Positions 1 to 6,184 of a stretch of 28,919 nt of DNA are shown here, piece after piece; position 1 is the stretch's first letter; every line of letters begins with the position of its first letter. The position numbers and the translations under genes were made by a program. This stretch comes from a virus. The notes under the pieces were generated by a model. That model did no database searches and was not told the DNA's origin. It saw nothing but the letters and a program-made list of their open reading frames with translations. The stretch is from the IMG/VR virus record IMGVR_UViG_3300025889_000691, positions 1 to 28,919 of that record. One strand, given 5' to 3'.

Positions 1-14
1 CAGGCACGAGCAAC

Positions 15-302
15 AACCTTTATATACCCTCGGTACCGTACCAGAACCTTTATATACCCTCGTTCAAACACAACCTTTATATACCCTAGTTTTGTGCCTG
101 ATGGTTGTACACCACGCTATATTAAGGTTATGTATATAAAAAATAAAATAAAAACCTTTAAATACCCTTGTCGCACCCACAGGGGGGGTATTTATAGGTA
201 TCGAACGTCCACAATATAAAACATTTAATGCTGTTATTATTGGTTATAGTAGTGATTATAGTGTATTGATACAGATGAGGGATCGAAACCTTTTTAAACC
301 CT
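15..302 (+). repeat. Five direct copies of AACCTTTWWAWACCCT
   Basis: Three copies of AACCTTTATATACCCT are identical, at 15-30, 45-60 and 72-87, spaced 30 and 27 bp (close to three helical turns). Two diverged copies follow: AACCTTTAAATACCCT at 153-168 and AACCTTTTTAAACCCT at 287-302. All point the same way. The substitutions keep the centre pure A/T and the CC/CCC flanks constant, as expected for a protein-bound site. The centre matches the archaeal TATA consensus. No other full copy was noticed in the window. Confidence 0.8.
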
Positions 303-329
303 GATTTCTCAAATTAATCAACCGAACTG

Positions 330-338
330 TTTATAAAT
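330..338 (+). promoter_or_regulatory. TATA box for the amidoligase operon
   Basis: TTTATAAAT is centred 25 bp upstream of the ATG at 359, the normal archaeal distance from TATA box to transcription start. The mRNA would therefore be leaderless. No Shine-Dalgarno-like sequence is needed to explain this start. Confidence 0.65.
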
Positions 339-358
339 GATGAAGAGAAAAACTACTC

Positions 359-1612
359 ATGCCGAATTCAAACACGACTAACACGTGCTCTTCCTATATG
401 GATGATCACGCTGTAGGTGTATCTCTTGGGTTGATGCATGGTATCTATCCTTATGATAGAGACCTATCTATATCCATAGAGAGAACATCAAAAGGATTAG
501 AGGTATATGTAGGAAGCCAATATATATCTCACATGATAGAACTACTCAATCTATCACAAGACAATAAACCAAAACAATATCCTGAAATGTATTATGACAC
601 ATGCTCTGCTTATAGTGTAGATGATGAGAATACCCACTACATGGGTTATCTATTTACTGGTAGAGAATCATATTCAAGAATTGCTATGCCATTCTTATAT
701 GATATGGATATGTCAAAGGTCACACATTGTATATATACAATACCTATCCCAGATAGTATGTATCCTAAGATACGTAGACAGATTGTTGATGCATTGGTGG
801 AATTCATGGATAGCATAACAAGATACCATATAAGAAAGTATGTTATTGCCACCGAACAACCATTGAGATGTTCTACTGGTTCTGCCTCACCATCCATTAC
901 TAGAAAGTTGAAGCCATTGAATGGTGCACAATACGACCCAGTTGATGGATCTATTAGCAAAAAGATTACTGGTGTTAATCTATGTGCTGTAGAGATTGAG
1001 GGTGGTTGGTTGAGACGACCATCTGGTGTGTACAGAGATGGTTCTGTTACAGTAGATTTACCACGTTGCACATGCAATAGTGATGATGAAGCTCCATGTG
1101 AAGGATGCCACGCTATTAGAGGAGAAATAAACTGTAAGCCACAAAAACTGTCTAATGTATTAGATTACGTTGACGAACACTATCCTGACTTTATGGACTC
1201 TTCATGTGGTATACATATCCATGTATCATTCAGTGAGGATCTACTGTCATACAGTAAGTTAATGTCCCCCAAGTTTTGGAGATACTTCCAGAAGAGTATG
1301 CATGATTGGGGTGTTAGAAATAACATCAATCCAAACAGTAGATTCTGGAAGAGATTGAATGGAGATAATCGATTCTGTAAGAAAAGATTCCAACCAATTA
1401 AACAATACATGCTGGAGTACAAAGATAGTGCCAGATATACGCAGTTGAATTACTGTTGGAAACAGCATGGTACATTGGAGTGCAGGGTATTACCTACATT
1501 CAATCAGGCACGTATAGCCAAGAGTGCTATCGCAGAGTTTATGAATATAATAAACTCATACCTAGCCGACAACATTGAAGAGTATCAATACACAAGCGAG
1601 GTGTTAGTATAA
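359..1612 (+). CDS. Amidoligase_2-type carboxylate-amine ligase
   Basis: This 417-aa protein is a likely ATP-dependent amidoligase of the glutamine synthetase / gamma-glutamylcysteine synthetase fold (Amidoligase_2-like), which joins a carboxylate to an amine through an acyl phosphate. Visible family motifs are VEIEGGW (211-217), DGSV (228-231), SCGIHIHVSF (282-291, metal/ATP-binding His), RYTQLNY (359-365) and GTLECRVLP (371-379). Residues 1-200 form an extra N-terminal part that I do not recognise. A Cys-rich insert, CTC...CEGC (237-250), lies inside the catalytic region and could bind metal. The stop overlaps the next start as TAATG, so the glutamine amidotransferase is translationally coupled. 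Members of this family have been predicted to make peptide-like tags or modify proteins or cell-wall peptides. The substrate here is unknown. Family assignment is fairly sure. Confidence 0.75.
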   Translation: MPNSNTTNTCSSYMDDHAVGVSLGLMHGIYPYDRDLSISIERTSKGLEVYVGSQYISHMIELLNLSQDNKPKQYPEMYYDTCSAYSVDDENTHYMGYLFTGRESYSRIAMPFLYDMDMSKVTHCIYTIPIPDSMYPKIRRQIVDALVEFMDSITRYHIRKYVIATEQPLRCSTGSASPSITRKLKPLNGAQYDPVDGSISKKITGVNLCAVEIEGGWLRRPSGVYRDGSVTVDLPRCTCNSDDEAPCEGCHAIRGEINCKPQKLSNVLDYVDEHYPDFMDSSCGIHIHVSFSEDLLSYSKLMSPKFWRYFQKSMHDWGVRNNINPNSRFWKRLNGDNRFCKKRFQPIKQYMLEYKDSARYTQLNYCWKQHGTLECRVLPTFNQARIAKSAIAEFMNIINSYLADNIEEYQYTSEVLV

Positions 1613-2436
1613 TGTGTGTCATCATACTAGCAGAAGATAAGTTCCCAACATTGGATACTCTCAAGAACGCAGAGGCATTGAATGGACATGGTGGTAGTAT
1701 TGCATGGGTTGAAAAACAATCCACTGTTAGATACTACAAGAACATATCAGCAGATGAGATGCACACAATCATTGAGACACAGGCACAACTACCTGCTATC
1801 ATTCACTTCCGTATCGCATCTATTGGTGGTGTTGATCCATTGTTATGTCATCCATTCCCAATCACTAGTGATAGTGAACTAGCATTGGATGGAGAGGAAC
1901 AAGCAGTGCTATTCCACAATGGTACATGGAGTGACTACAAAGATGTATTACTACAGGCTGTGTTGTCAGGTAAAGTTGCTGTACCAGATGGTGCACTATC
2001 AGATAGTAGAGTCATGGCATTACTAGCCAATGCATACGGACACAATGTGTTATCATTGATACCACAGAATAATAAGATAGCCATTCTTACTCCAGATGGT
2101 ATCAAGAAGTATGGTCTTGGTTGGATTGATGTAGACAAGAACACATGTTCTAATGCATACTTCGTACCATCAAAAGAGACCAAAACAAAATCCAAGAAAC
2201 TATCCAAGAAAGATAGAAGGAAATTGGCACGTGCATCACAGGGACTACCACCAATCAGTGGGAGTAATACAAACTGGTGGACATTTGGTAATGAAATGGA
2301 CGAGGATGATATTGACGACACTGCCACAGAAGAAACCATCATGGAGTGGGAAGAGGAATTGACAGCAGATGAATACGCTTACTTGTGGAACACAAGACAT
2401 GCTGACTTTTATCCAAAAGGAAAGGTTGACTACTAA
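1612..2436 (+). CDS. Class II glutamine amidotransferase
   Basis: This 274-aa protein is an Ntn-fold glutaminase domain that would release ammonia from glutamine for a partner enzyme. Cys2 directly after the initiator Met is the expected nucleophile after Met removal. Other GATase-II motifs are HFRIAS (65-70), HPF (80-82), FHNGTW (101-106) and SDSRV (about 128-132). The domain ends near residue 185. A charged tail follows, Lys-rich and then Glu/Asp-rich, unlike typical stand-alone members. There is no fused synthase, transaminase or QueC domain, so the ammonia acceptor must be another protein. The amidoligase just upstream, with a TAATG stop-start overlap, is the obvious partner: together they could amidate a carboxylate or supply an amine. 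The fold is well supported; the reaction is inferred. Confidence 0.8.
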   Translation: MCVIILAEDKFPTLDTLKNAEALNGHGGSIAWVEKQSTVRYYKNISADEMHTIIETQAQLPAIIHFRIASIGGVDPLLCHPFPITSDSELALDGEEQAVLFHNGTWSDYKDVLLQAVLSGKVAVPDGALSDSRVMALLANAYGHNVLSLIPQNNKIAILTPDGIKKYGLGWIDVDKNTCSNAYFVPSKETKTKSKKLSKKDRRKLARASQGLPPISGSNTNWWTFGNEMDEDDIDDTATEETIMEWEEELTADEYAYLWNTRHADFYPKGKVDY

Positions 2437-2783
2437 TGCCATTGAGTAGAGAGAGATCTATTAGAAATCAGGCTAGGGCTATGGTAGTACTAGTAGAAGA
2501 AATGATAGACCATAAGATACTCCAACGTGGTACAACCAAGGGATCTGTGATGTTCACAGTAGATTTCCTTGACAATGTTTTGGATTACTGGGCTATGCAT
2601 GTGGATTCAATGCCAGAACAGTATAAGACATTGGATGATAGAATGGAGATGGCTAAGGTAGTCATAAAGATAATGGAAAGAGAATATCTGATACATGATA
2701 GGACACAGAAAGCAGAGTTTACTGCATACGTGTGTACCATGATAGCAGATTTCATCAACAGGAGACATGGTAGTAATGATTAA
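2436..2783 (+). CDS. Hypothetical helical protein of the amidoligase operon
   Basis: This 115-aa protein is not recognised. It looks almost entirely helical, with a basic N-terminus (RERSIRNQAR) and alternating hydrophobic and acidic stretches. There is no signal peptide, membrane segment or metal motif. The start overlaps the amidotransferase stop as TAATG, so it belongs to the same transcript and is probably made in proportion to it. An accessory or substrate protein of the amidoligase module is possible but unsupported by any motif. Confidence 0.7.
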   Translation: MPLSRERSIRNQARAMVVLVEEMIDHKILQRGTTKGSVMFTVDFLDNVLDYWAMHVDSMPEQYKTLDDRMEMAKVVIKIMEREYLIHDRTQKAEFTAYVCTMIADFINRRHGSND

Positions 2784-2958
2784 GAGAATCAATGACTATC
2801 TATACTCTTGTGACAGTAGGTCAGAACCCAAACACCCACACTATCTGTGGTTTGAAAAAGAAAACAACAGATGGTATTGTGATTGCAAGGGCTATGCATA
2901 TCGTGAGATATGTAGACACTACACAGAACTAGTAGAGGGGTTTAAGAAACAAACATGA
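2767..2958 (+). CDS. Small SWIM-type zinc finger protein
   Basis: This 63-aa protein carries WYCDCKGYAYREICRHY (36-52): C-x-C-x8-C-x-H, the SWIM zinc-finger signature. SWIM domains bind DNA or protein and occur in recombination-linked and transposase-like proteins. Here it forms nearly the whole protein. ATG 2767 overlaps the previous gene by 17 bp; ATG 2776 (MIKRIN) would leave 8 bp and is equally likely. Its stop overlaps the next start as ATGA. Role unknown; adaptor or DNA-binding is the likely class. Confidence 0.7.
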   Translation: MVVMIKRINDYLYSCDSRSEPKHPHYLWFEKENNRWYCDCKGYAYREICRHYTELVEGFKKQT

Positions 2959-3263
2959 AAGCAAACAAACACACAAAATATTTGATCAATGCATTAGAGT
3001 ATGCTGACAACAAAACATACTCCTATGGTTGTCCCTACCTAGCACTAGCAGATGTGCTAGGGTATACAACCCCTTATAATATCCACCATCTACCACAGCG
3101 TTTTGATAGATTATCAATGCGTGAGATGCTTTTAACTAATGGGATAGGTAGGCATCAATCGCATAGAGTCTATGCTATGATAGAGGGTGGATATACATTG
3201 AGTGAGATAGCAGAAGAGATGAGAAACATCTATGACTACAGAGGAGTGATGAGAGTAGTATGA
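2955..3263 (+). CDS. Hypothetical protein with a possible helix-turn-helix
   Basis: This 102-aa protein is not assigned to a family. The last third, GYTLSEIAEEMRNIYDYRGVMR (about 78-99), has the spacing of a helix-turn-helix (x-T-L-S-E-I-A-E-E-M), suggesting DNA binding. The rest is helical with His/Tyr-rich turns. ATGA overlaps at both ends place it in the middle of the coupled operon. A virus-encoded regulator is plausible, but the HTH is judged by eye only. Confidence 0.6.
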   Translation: MKANKHTKYLINALEYADNKTYSYGCPYLALADVLGYTTPYNIHHLPQRFDRLSMREMLLTNGIGRHQSHRVYAMIEGGYTLSEIAEEMRNIYDYRGVMRVV

Positions 3264-3763
3264 ATATATTTGCTCTCCATGAATCCACAAGGGCATGTGC
3301 TCAAATGCATTGTGATAAGCATGTAGTAAAGATGATACTGGAATCAGGACAGATAATGTGTACTGTCCACCACAAGTTTCCAAATAAAAAATTGGAATAC
3401 ACAATACCATACAAACCAACACATGTTAATCATCCATGTGTGTTATGGACTCAATCATCATTGGGTAATTACATTTGGTTATACAATCTAACCAAACATC
3501 TCAATGATGAATACAGGCATAGATACAACAGGACATTCAACCATAAGACATGGGATGCTGTAAAGGATTTGCCTTACCCATCCATACCAACAACTGGTAT
3601 GACACCATGGGCTAGGGCTATGCCTGATGAGTATAAGATAGATACTCATGAGGATAGGAAACAGAATGTCATAGAGTCATACCGTAAGTACTACATACTT
3701 GGTAAGCAATCCCTACTCCACTATACCAATAGGGAGAGACCATACTGGATGGAGCAGGGCTGA
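3260..3763 (+). CDS. Conserved phage-type protein with HCDKHVVKM motif
   Basis: This 167-aa protein begins MNIFALHESTRACAQMHCDK and continues HVVKMILESGQIM, then has HVNHPCVLWTQSSLGNYIWL and AMPDEYK. I recall the same succession of motifs (N-terminal MNIF, HCDKHVVKM, NHPC.-W, AMPD.Y) from an uncharacterised protein widespread in T4-like and marine phages. The His/Cys/Asp cluster near residues 17-20 and the Trp/Tyr-rich middle suggest a nuclease- or glycosylase-like active site, but I know of no proven function. Its start overlaps the previous stop as ATGA. It is the last gene of this operon. Confidence 0.65.
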   Translation: MNIFALHESTRACAQMHCDKHVVKMILESGQIMCTVHHKFPNKKLEYTIPYKPTHVNHPCVLWTQSSLGNYIWLYNLTKHLNDEYRHRYNRTFNHKTWDAVKDLPYPSIPTTGMTPWARAMPDEYKIDTHEDRKQNVIESYRKYYILGKQSLLHYTNRERPYWMEQG

Positions 3764-3765
3764 GA

Positions 3766-3775
3766 GTTGTACACC
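3766..3775 (+). promoter_or_regulatory. GTTGTACACC element, copy 2
   Basis: GTTGTACACCG lies 3 bp after the stop of the first operon and about 50 bp before the next one. The same ten bases occur at 104-113 and 8365-8374, each time in a short intergenic gap. The core TGTACA is palindromic. A repressor operator or processing signal is possible. It is followed by a long A-rich stretch (about 3783-3816). Confidence 0.4.
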
Positions 3776-3826
3776 GAACGCATGACAAAAAAATAAAAAA
3801 AAATAAAAAAAAATAGTGAAAGTAAA

Positions 3827-4021
3827 ATGAATCAAAAACAAAGAATAGAAATCCTTTCTGGTAGGGCTACAACATACCAGATAATACCAAGAAGAGTCAA
3901 ACTTTTCTTATGGACTCACGTGGTATTGCCTATGTATAAAGACTACATAGAAGATGCAATCAATGATGCACAAGTAGATTGTGAGAGAGAGCATGAGGAC
4001 AGATGGAGTGATATGGATTGA
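3827..4021 (+). CDS. Hypothetical small protein
   Basis: This 64-aa protein is unrecognised, with a basic, hydrophobic N-terminal half (RRVKLFLWTHVVLPMY) and an acidic C-terminus (CEREHEDRWSDMD). It starts the second operon after an A-rich gap without a clear TATA box. Its stop TGA overlaps a TTG start at 4018 (TTGA), so the next small gene is coupled to it. No function can be proposed. Confidence 0.55.
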   Translation: MNQKQRIEILSGRATTYQIIPRRVKLFLWTHVVLPMYKDYIEDAINDAQVDCEREHEDRWSDMD

Positions 4022-4146
4022 TTAGTAAGTGCTACATCTGTAAAGAAAAATTCGAGCACTACTTCCCAACCACAAGGAAGTGTTCAAAATGTGAACTCCA
4101 AAAGAAAGAAATAATAATGGGTAATAGAATGAGGAGTCGACTATAA
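4018..4146 (+). CDS. 42-aa C4 zinc-ribbon miniprotein
   Basis: Short ORF read directly: a TTG start overlapping the previous stop, 42 codons, TAA at 4144-4146. It contains CYIC (5-8 region) and CSKC (22-25), two CxxC knuckles 13 residues apart, then a basic tail. The stop overlaps the next ATG as TAATG. Coupling on both sides and intact knuckles argue that it is real. A later in-frame ATG would remove the cysteines, so TTG is preferred. Probably a nucleic-acid- or protein-binding zinc ribbon. Confidence 0.6.
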   Translation: MISKCYICKEKFEHYFPTTRKCSKCELQKKEIIMGNRMRSRL

Positions 4147-4367
4147 TGGAAGAGTCCTTAACTAGATTCATTAGATACATGATTTGGTATAAAAAAACCC
4201 TGAAGCAAACAGGAGAACCAATCATGGTAAAAGACCTATGGACAAATACAATATACAATACAGATCATTTTGATCTGAATAATTGTGCTGTCCGTATGGC
4301 TTTTATGAATACCCAGAAAGAAGCCAAAGCATGTGGTGCTACTACAGTACTAGAGGTGTATGTCTAA
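4146..4367 (+). CDS. Hypothetical 73-aa protein
   Basis: Unrecognised small protein. The N-terminus has a hydrophobic aromatic helix (FIRYMIWYKK), followed by a mixed segment ending GATTVLEVYV. No metal or membrane motif is clear. It is coupled to the genes on both sides by TAATG overlaps, which is the main support for it being translated. Confidence 0.55.
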   Translation: MEESLTRFIRYMIWYKKTLKQTGEPIMVKDLWTNTIYNTDHFDLNNCAVRMAFMNTQKEAKACGATTVLEVYV

Positions 4368-4492
4368 TGACTAAAGAAAAAGTTGAATCTCGATACAAAG
4401 AAGCCTATGATATACTCATGGAGTATTGGGATTATATACCAGAAGAAGCACAGGAAATAATACATAAGAAGCTAATGGAGATAGGATTGTAA
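4367..4492 (+). CDS. 41-aa acidic helical miniprotein
   Basis: The start is placed at ATG 4367 (MTKEKVESRY), which overlaps the preceding TAA as TAATG. An upstream in-frame start at 4283 would lie deep inside the previous gene. The 41 residues look like a single amphipathic helix pair rich in Glu, Tyr and Ile. The stop overlaps the next ATG in the same way. No family recognised. Confidence 0.55.
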   Translation: MTKEKVESRYKEAYDILMEYWDYIPEEAQEIIHKKLMEIGL

Positions 4493-4776
4493 TGGATGAA
4501 GACGTAGAAGCAATAAAGTCTTGGGAAAAAATACATAAACAGTATTTAAACAAAGACGGTTCACTAAATTATAGTGGATATAAATTATGCCATACTTGCG
4601 AGGTTGAATGGGGAAATGATCCAAAGTGGAATGACTATGAGTTAACTCATTTAAGACCTAGATTAGAAAGTTATTGGTATGACCACCCTGAAGAATCTGA
4701 AGATAATGACGGAGAGTATAAGAAATGGTTCGCAAAAGCTCACCCTAGAATAGCAAAGGAGTTGTGGGATGACTAA
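4492..4776 (+). CDS. Hypothetical 94-aa protein with one CxxC
   Basis: This acidic protein contains KLCHTCEVEWGND (about 32-44), a single CxxC knuckle with several His downstream (HLRPR, DHPEE, AHPR) that could complete a metal site. It is rich in Trp and Tyr. It is coupled upstream by TAATG and overlaps the next small gene by 8 bp. Unrecognised; a treble-clef-like zinc domain is a guess. Confidence 0.55.
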   Translation: MDEDVEAIKSWEKIHKQYLNKDGSLNYSGYKLCHTCEVEWGNDPKWNDYELTHLRPRLESYWYDHPEESEDNDGEYKKWFAKAHPRIAKELWDD

Positions 4777-4930
4777 ACCAATCCCCGATTGTCCTATCTG
4801 TGATGGTGAAGGCACTTACGATATACAATGGAGATACTCTTCTGATGGTATAAAGACAGTAGTATGTGAGTGTTGTTATCCAGATGAAGATCAAGCCTAT
4901 GATGAATGGAGAGATAATCAACTTGGTTAG
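4769..4930 (+). CDS. 53-aa Cys-rich zinc-finger miniprotein
   Basis: ORF read directly from ATG 4769 to TAG 4928-4930. It has CPICDGEGTYD (8-18), which resembles half of a DnaJ-type CxxCxGxG zinc repeat, and VVCECCYPD (31-39). Four or five Cys could bind one zinc. The start overlaps the previous stop by 8 bp. It overlaps the next ORF if the latter's far-upstream Met is used, which supports a downstream start for that gene. Confidence 0.55.
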   Translation: MTKPIPDCPICDGEGTYDIQWRYSSDGIKTVVCECCYPDEDQAYDEWRDNQLG

Positions 4931-5072
4931 ATGTAATCTATGTGGAATGATCTTTGATGAGGGTGATGCATGGATTCTCATGTCTAAGAAAAGACATGAG
5001 GAATGGCACAGCACAGCAAGACAACAGAAAAGAAATACCACACAAGGCACAGTAAAATGGGAGTGTGATTAG
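4899..5072 (+). CDS. Small C2H2/treble-clef zinc protein
   Basis: This ORF is open upstream to 4866. ATG 4899 (MMNGEII) or TTG 4923 (LVRCNLC, overlapping the previous stop) is more likely because 4866 lies well inside the preceding gene. The core is CNLCGMIFDEGDAWILMSKK then RHEEWH: CxxC followed by two His 24-28 residues later, a C2H2 or treble-clef arrangement. The tail is basic and Gln/Thr-rich. It overlaps the next gene by 8 bp. Start position uncertain; coding likely. Confidence 0.5.
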   Translation: MMNGEIINLVRCNLCGMIFDEGDAWILMSKKRHEEWHSTARQQKRNTTQGTVKWECD

Positions 5073-5298
5073 AGTGAACAAAATAAAAAAATGTAATGTC
5101 GTGACAGGACATGATGAAAAAACAAAACAAAGTATAGTATGTACGAATGAAGCAATCGCTACATATAAATGTGTCATCAAAGTAGAAAATGATGGCAAAG
5201 AAATTGTCAGTGATGTTCATGTATGTGAACAACATAAGAGACACTTTCAAGACCAATTAAAGGAGCAAGAAGAATATGAAAGAAAAAAATACATTTAG
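5065..5298 (+). CDS. Small Cys/His zinc protein upstream of the AAA+ ATPase
   Basis: This 77-aa protein begins at GTG 5065, overlapping the previous stop by 8 bp; GTG 5074 is an alternative. Cysteines at KCNV, SIVCTNEA, YKCVIK and VHVCEQHKRH give a spaced C-C-C-CxxH set, as in small treble-clef fingers. The C-terminus is a charged helix (DQLKEQEEYERKK). Its last 23 bp overlap the start of the AAA+ gene. Function unknown. Confidence 0.6.
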   Translation: MIRVNKIKKCNVVTGHDEKTKQSIVCTNEAIATYKCVIKVENDGKEIVSDVHVCEQHKRHFQDQLKEQEEYERKKYI

Positions 5299-6184
5299 TG
5301 GAACTCCAACATCGCCAATAGACTTTGATCAATATGATCCAAAGAACTTGGTTGATTGGGGTACATACAAAGAAATAGGAGATGAGATGAAACTCCTTGA
5401 AGCAAACATCTATGGAGATGGTATGCCATATCTAATAGAGGGAGATAAAGGTCTAGGTAAAACCTTGATGGTTCATACAGTATGTAGAAAGAATGGATTC
5501 CCATTACTTGAATACAGTTGTTCAAATGGAACTAACAAGGGAGACTTGATTGGTAGATTACAAATCAATGACCATGGTTCTTTCTTTGAGTTAGGCATAC
5601 TTCCAACAGGATATGAAATAGCAAATCACTTTGGTATGTGTGTTGTATATCTTGATGAAATAAATTCAATGGATCATGAGGTAATGAAACTATTGAATAG
5701 ACCTACTGATAAAAGAAGATCAGTATATGCAAACGGTAAGGTATACAAACTCAACAAGGGATGTAAGTTGGTATTCGTAGCAACAATGAACCCAATCACT
5801 TATGCAGGAGTTAATTCTCTTACAGAAGATTTGAGAAGTAGATTCATTGGAGATATAATAACATACCCAACTTCCAAACAACTAGAGGAAATAATTGATT
5901 GGACAATCATACCAGAAGAAGAAGTAAAGAGACCACTCTTACAACTAGCACAGGAATCAAACGCCTTGAGAATTAAAGGAGATGTCGATTATGTGTTATC
6001 TCCAAGAGATATTGATCAACTATGTAGTTACTACAGAAGTTTATCAAAAGGAACAATGATGTCAGATGCAACCAAGATTCTCAAATATGCATTGAAACAA
6101 GTAGTGCTTGTCAAATATGCAGAGATTGAGGAGAGGGAACTAATGAAGTCAAGGATAACTGAAATCTTTGGGGTTGAACTCTAG
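5276..6184 (+). CDS. MoxR/CobS-type AAA+ ATPase
   Basis: This 302-aa AAA+ protein is of the dynein-related/MoxR/CobS class. Walker A is GDKGLGKT (56-63), Walker B VVYLDE (123-128), sensor 1 region ATMNP (169-173) and arginine finger LRSRF (186-190). Length and motif order match single-domain MoxR/CobS ATPases. Such enzymes remodel or assemble targets together with a VWA-domain partner, and that partner is the next gene, coupled by a TAGTG stop-start overlap. CobS-like genes have been reported in viruses of marine thaumarchaea. Nothing here shows a link to cobalt insertion, as no CobN subunit is present. An AAGGAG stretch lies before the ATG, but within the upstream gene. Confidence 0.85.
   Translation: MKEKNTFSGTPTSPIDFDQYDPKNLVDWGTYKEIGDEMKLLEANIYGDGMPYLIEGDKGLGKTLMVHTVCRKNGFPLLEYSCSNGTNKGDLIGRLQINDHGSFFELGILPTGYEIANHFGMCVVYLDEINSMDHEVMKLLNRPTDKRRSVYANGKVYKLNKGCKLVFVATMNPITYAGVNSLTEDLRSRFIGDIITYPTSKQLEEIIDWTIIPEEEVKRPLLQLAQESNALRIKGDVDYVLSPRDIDQLCSYYRSLSKGTMMSDATKILKYALKQVVLVKYAEIEERELMKSRITEIFGVEL

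Larger units (their letters stand above)
1..358. promoter_or_regulatory. Non-coding, repeat-bearing upstream region
   Basis: No credible gene lies in these 358 bases. The region holds five same-direction copies of AACCTTTWWAWACCCT (listed separately). A 7-bp inverted repeat, CAGGCAC at 1-7 and GTGCCTG at 94-100, encloses the first three copies. It also has a GTTGTACACC element at 104-113, a run of seven G at about 182-188, and a TATA box just before the amidoligase gene. The central T/A-rich block of each repeat looks like an archaeal TATA box, so tandem promoters are the simplest reading. An iteron-type replication origin is the alternative. The window edge cuts the region at its left end, so it may be longer. 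Confidence 0.6.

Noticed and set aside
1-100. CRISPR array at the left end
   Set aside because: The 16-bp copies are too short, the gaps are only 11-14 bp, and the repeat core is a TATA-like sequence. No cas1/cas2 is present.
1612-2436. Gat-QueC type enzyme for archaeosine or DNA deazaguanine
   Set aside because: Only the GATase domain is present and no QueC ATPase domain follows. Coupling is to an amidoligase instead. The possible TGT-like gene keeps a weak version of this idea open.
3776-3826. A-rich stretch as a terminator of the first operon
   Set aside because: It gives A-runs, not U-runs, in plus-strand RNA, and no minus-strand gene ends here.
4283-4366. Upstream start for the 4367 gene
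   Set aside because: It would lie fully within the preceding coupled gene. ATG 4367 overlaps the stop as TAATG like its neighbours.
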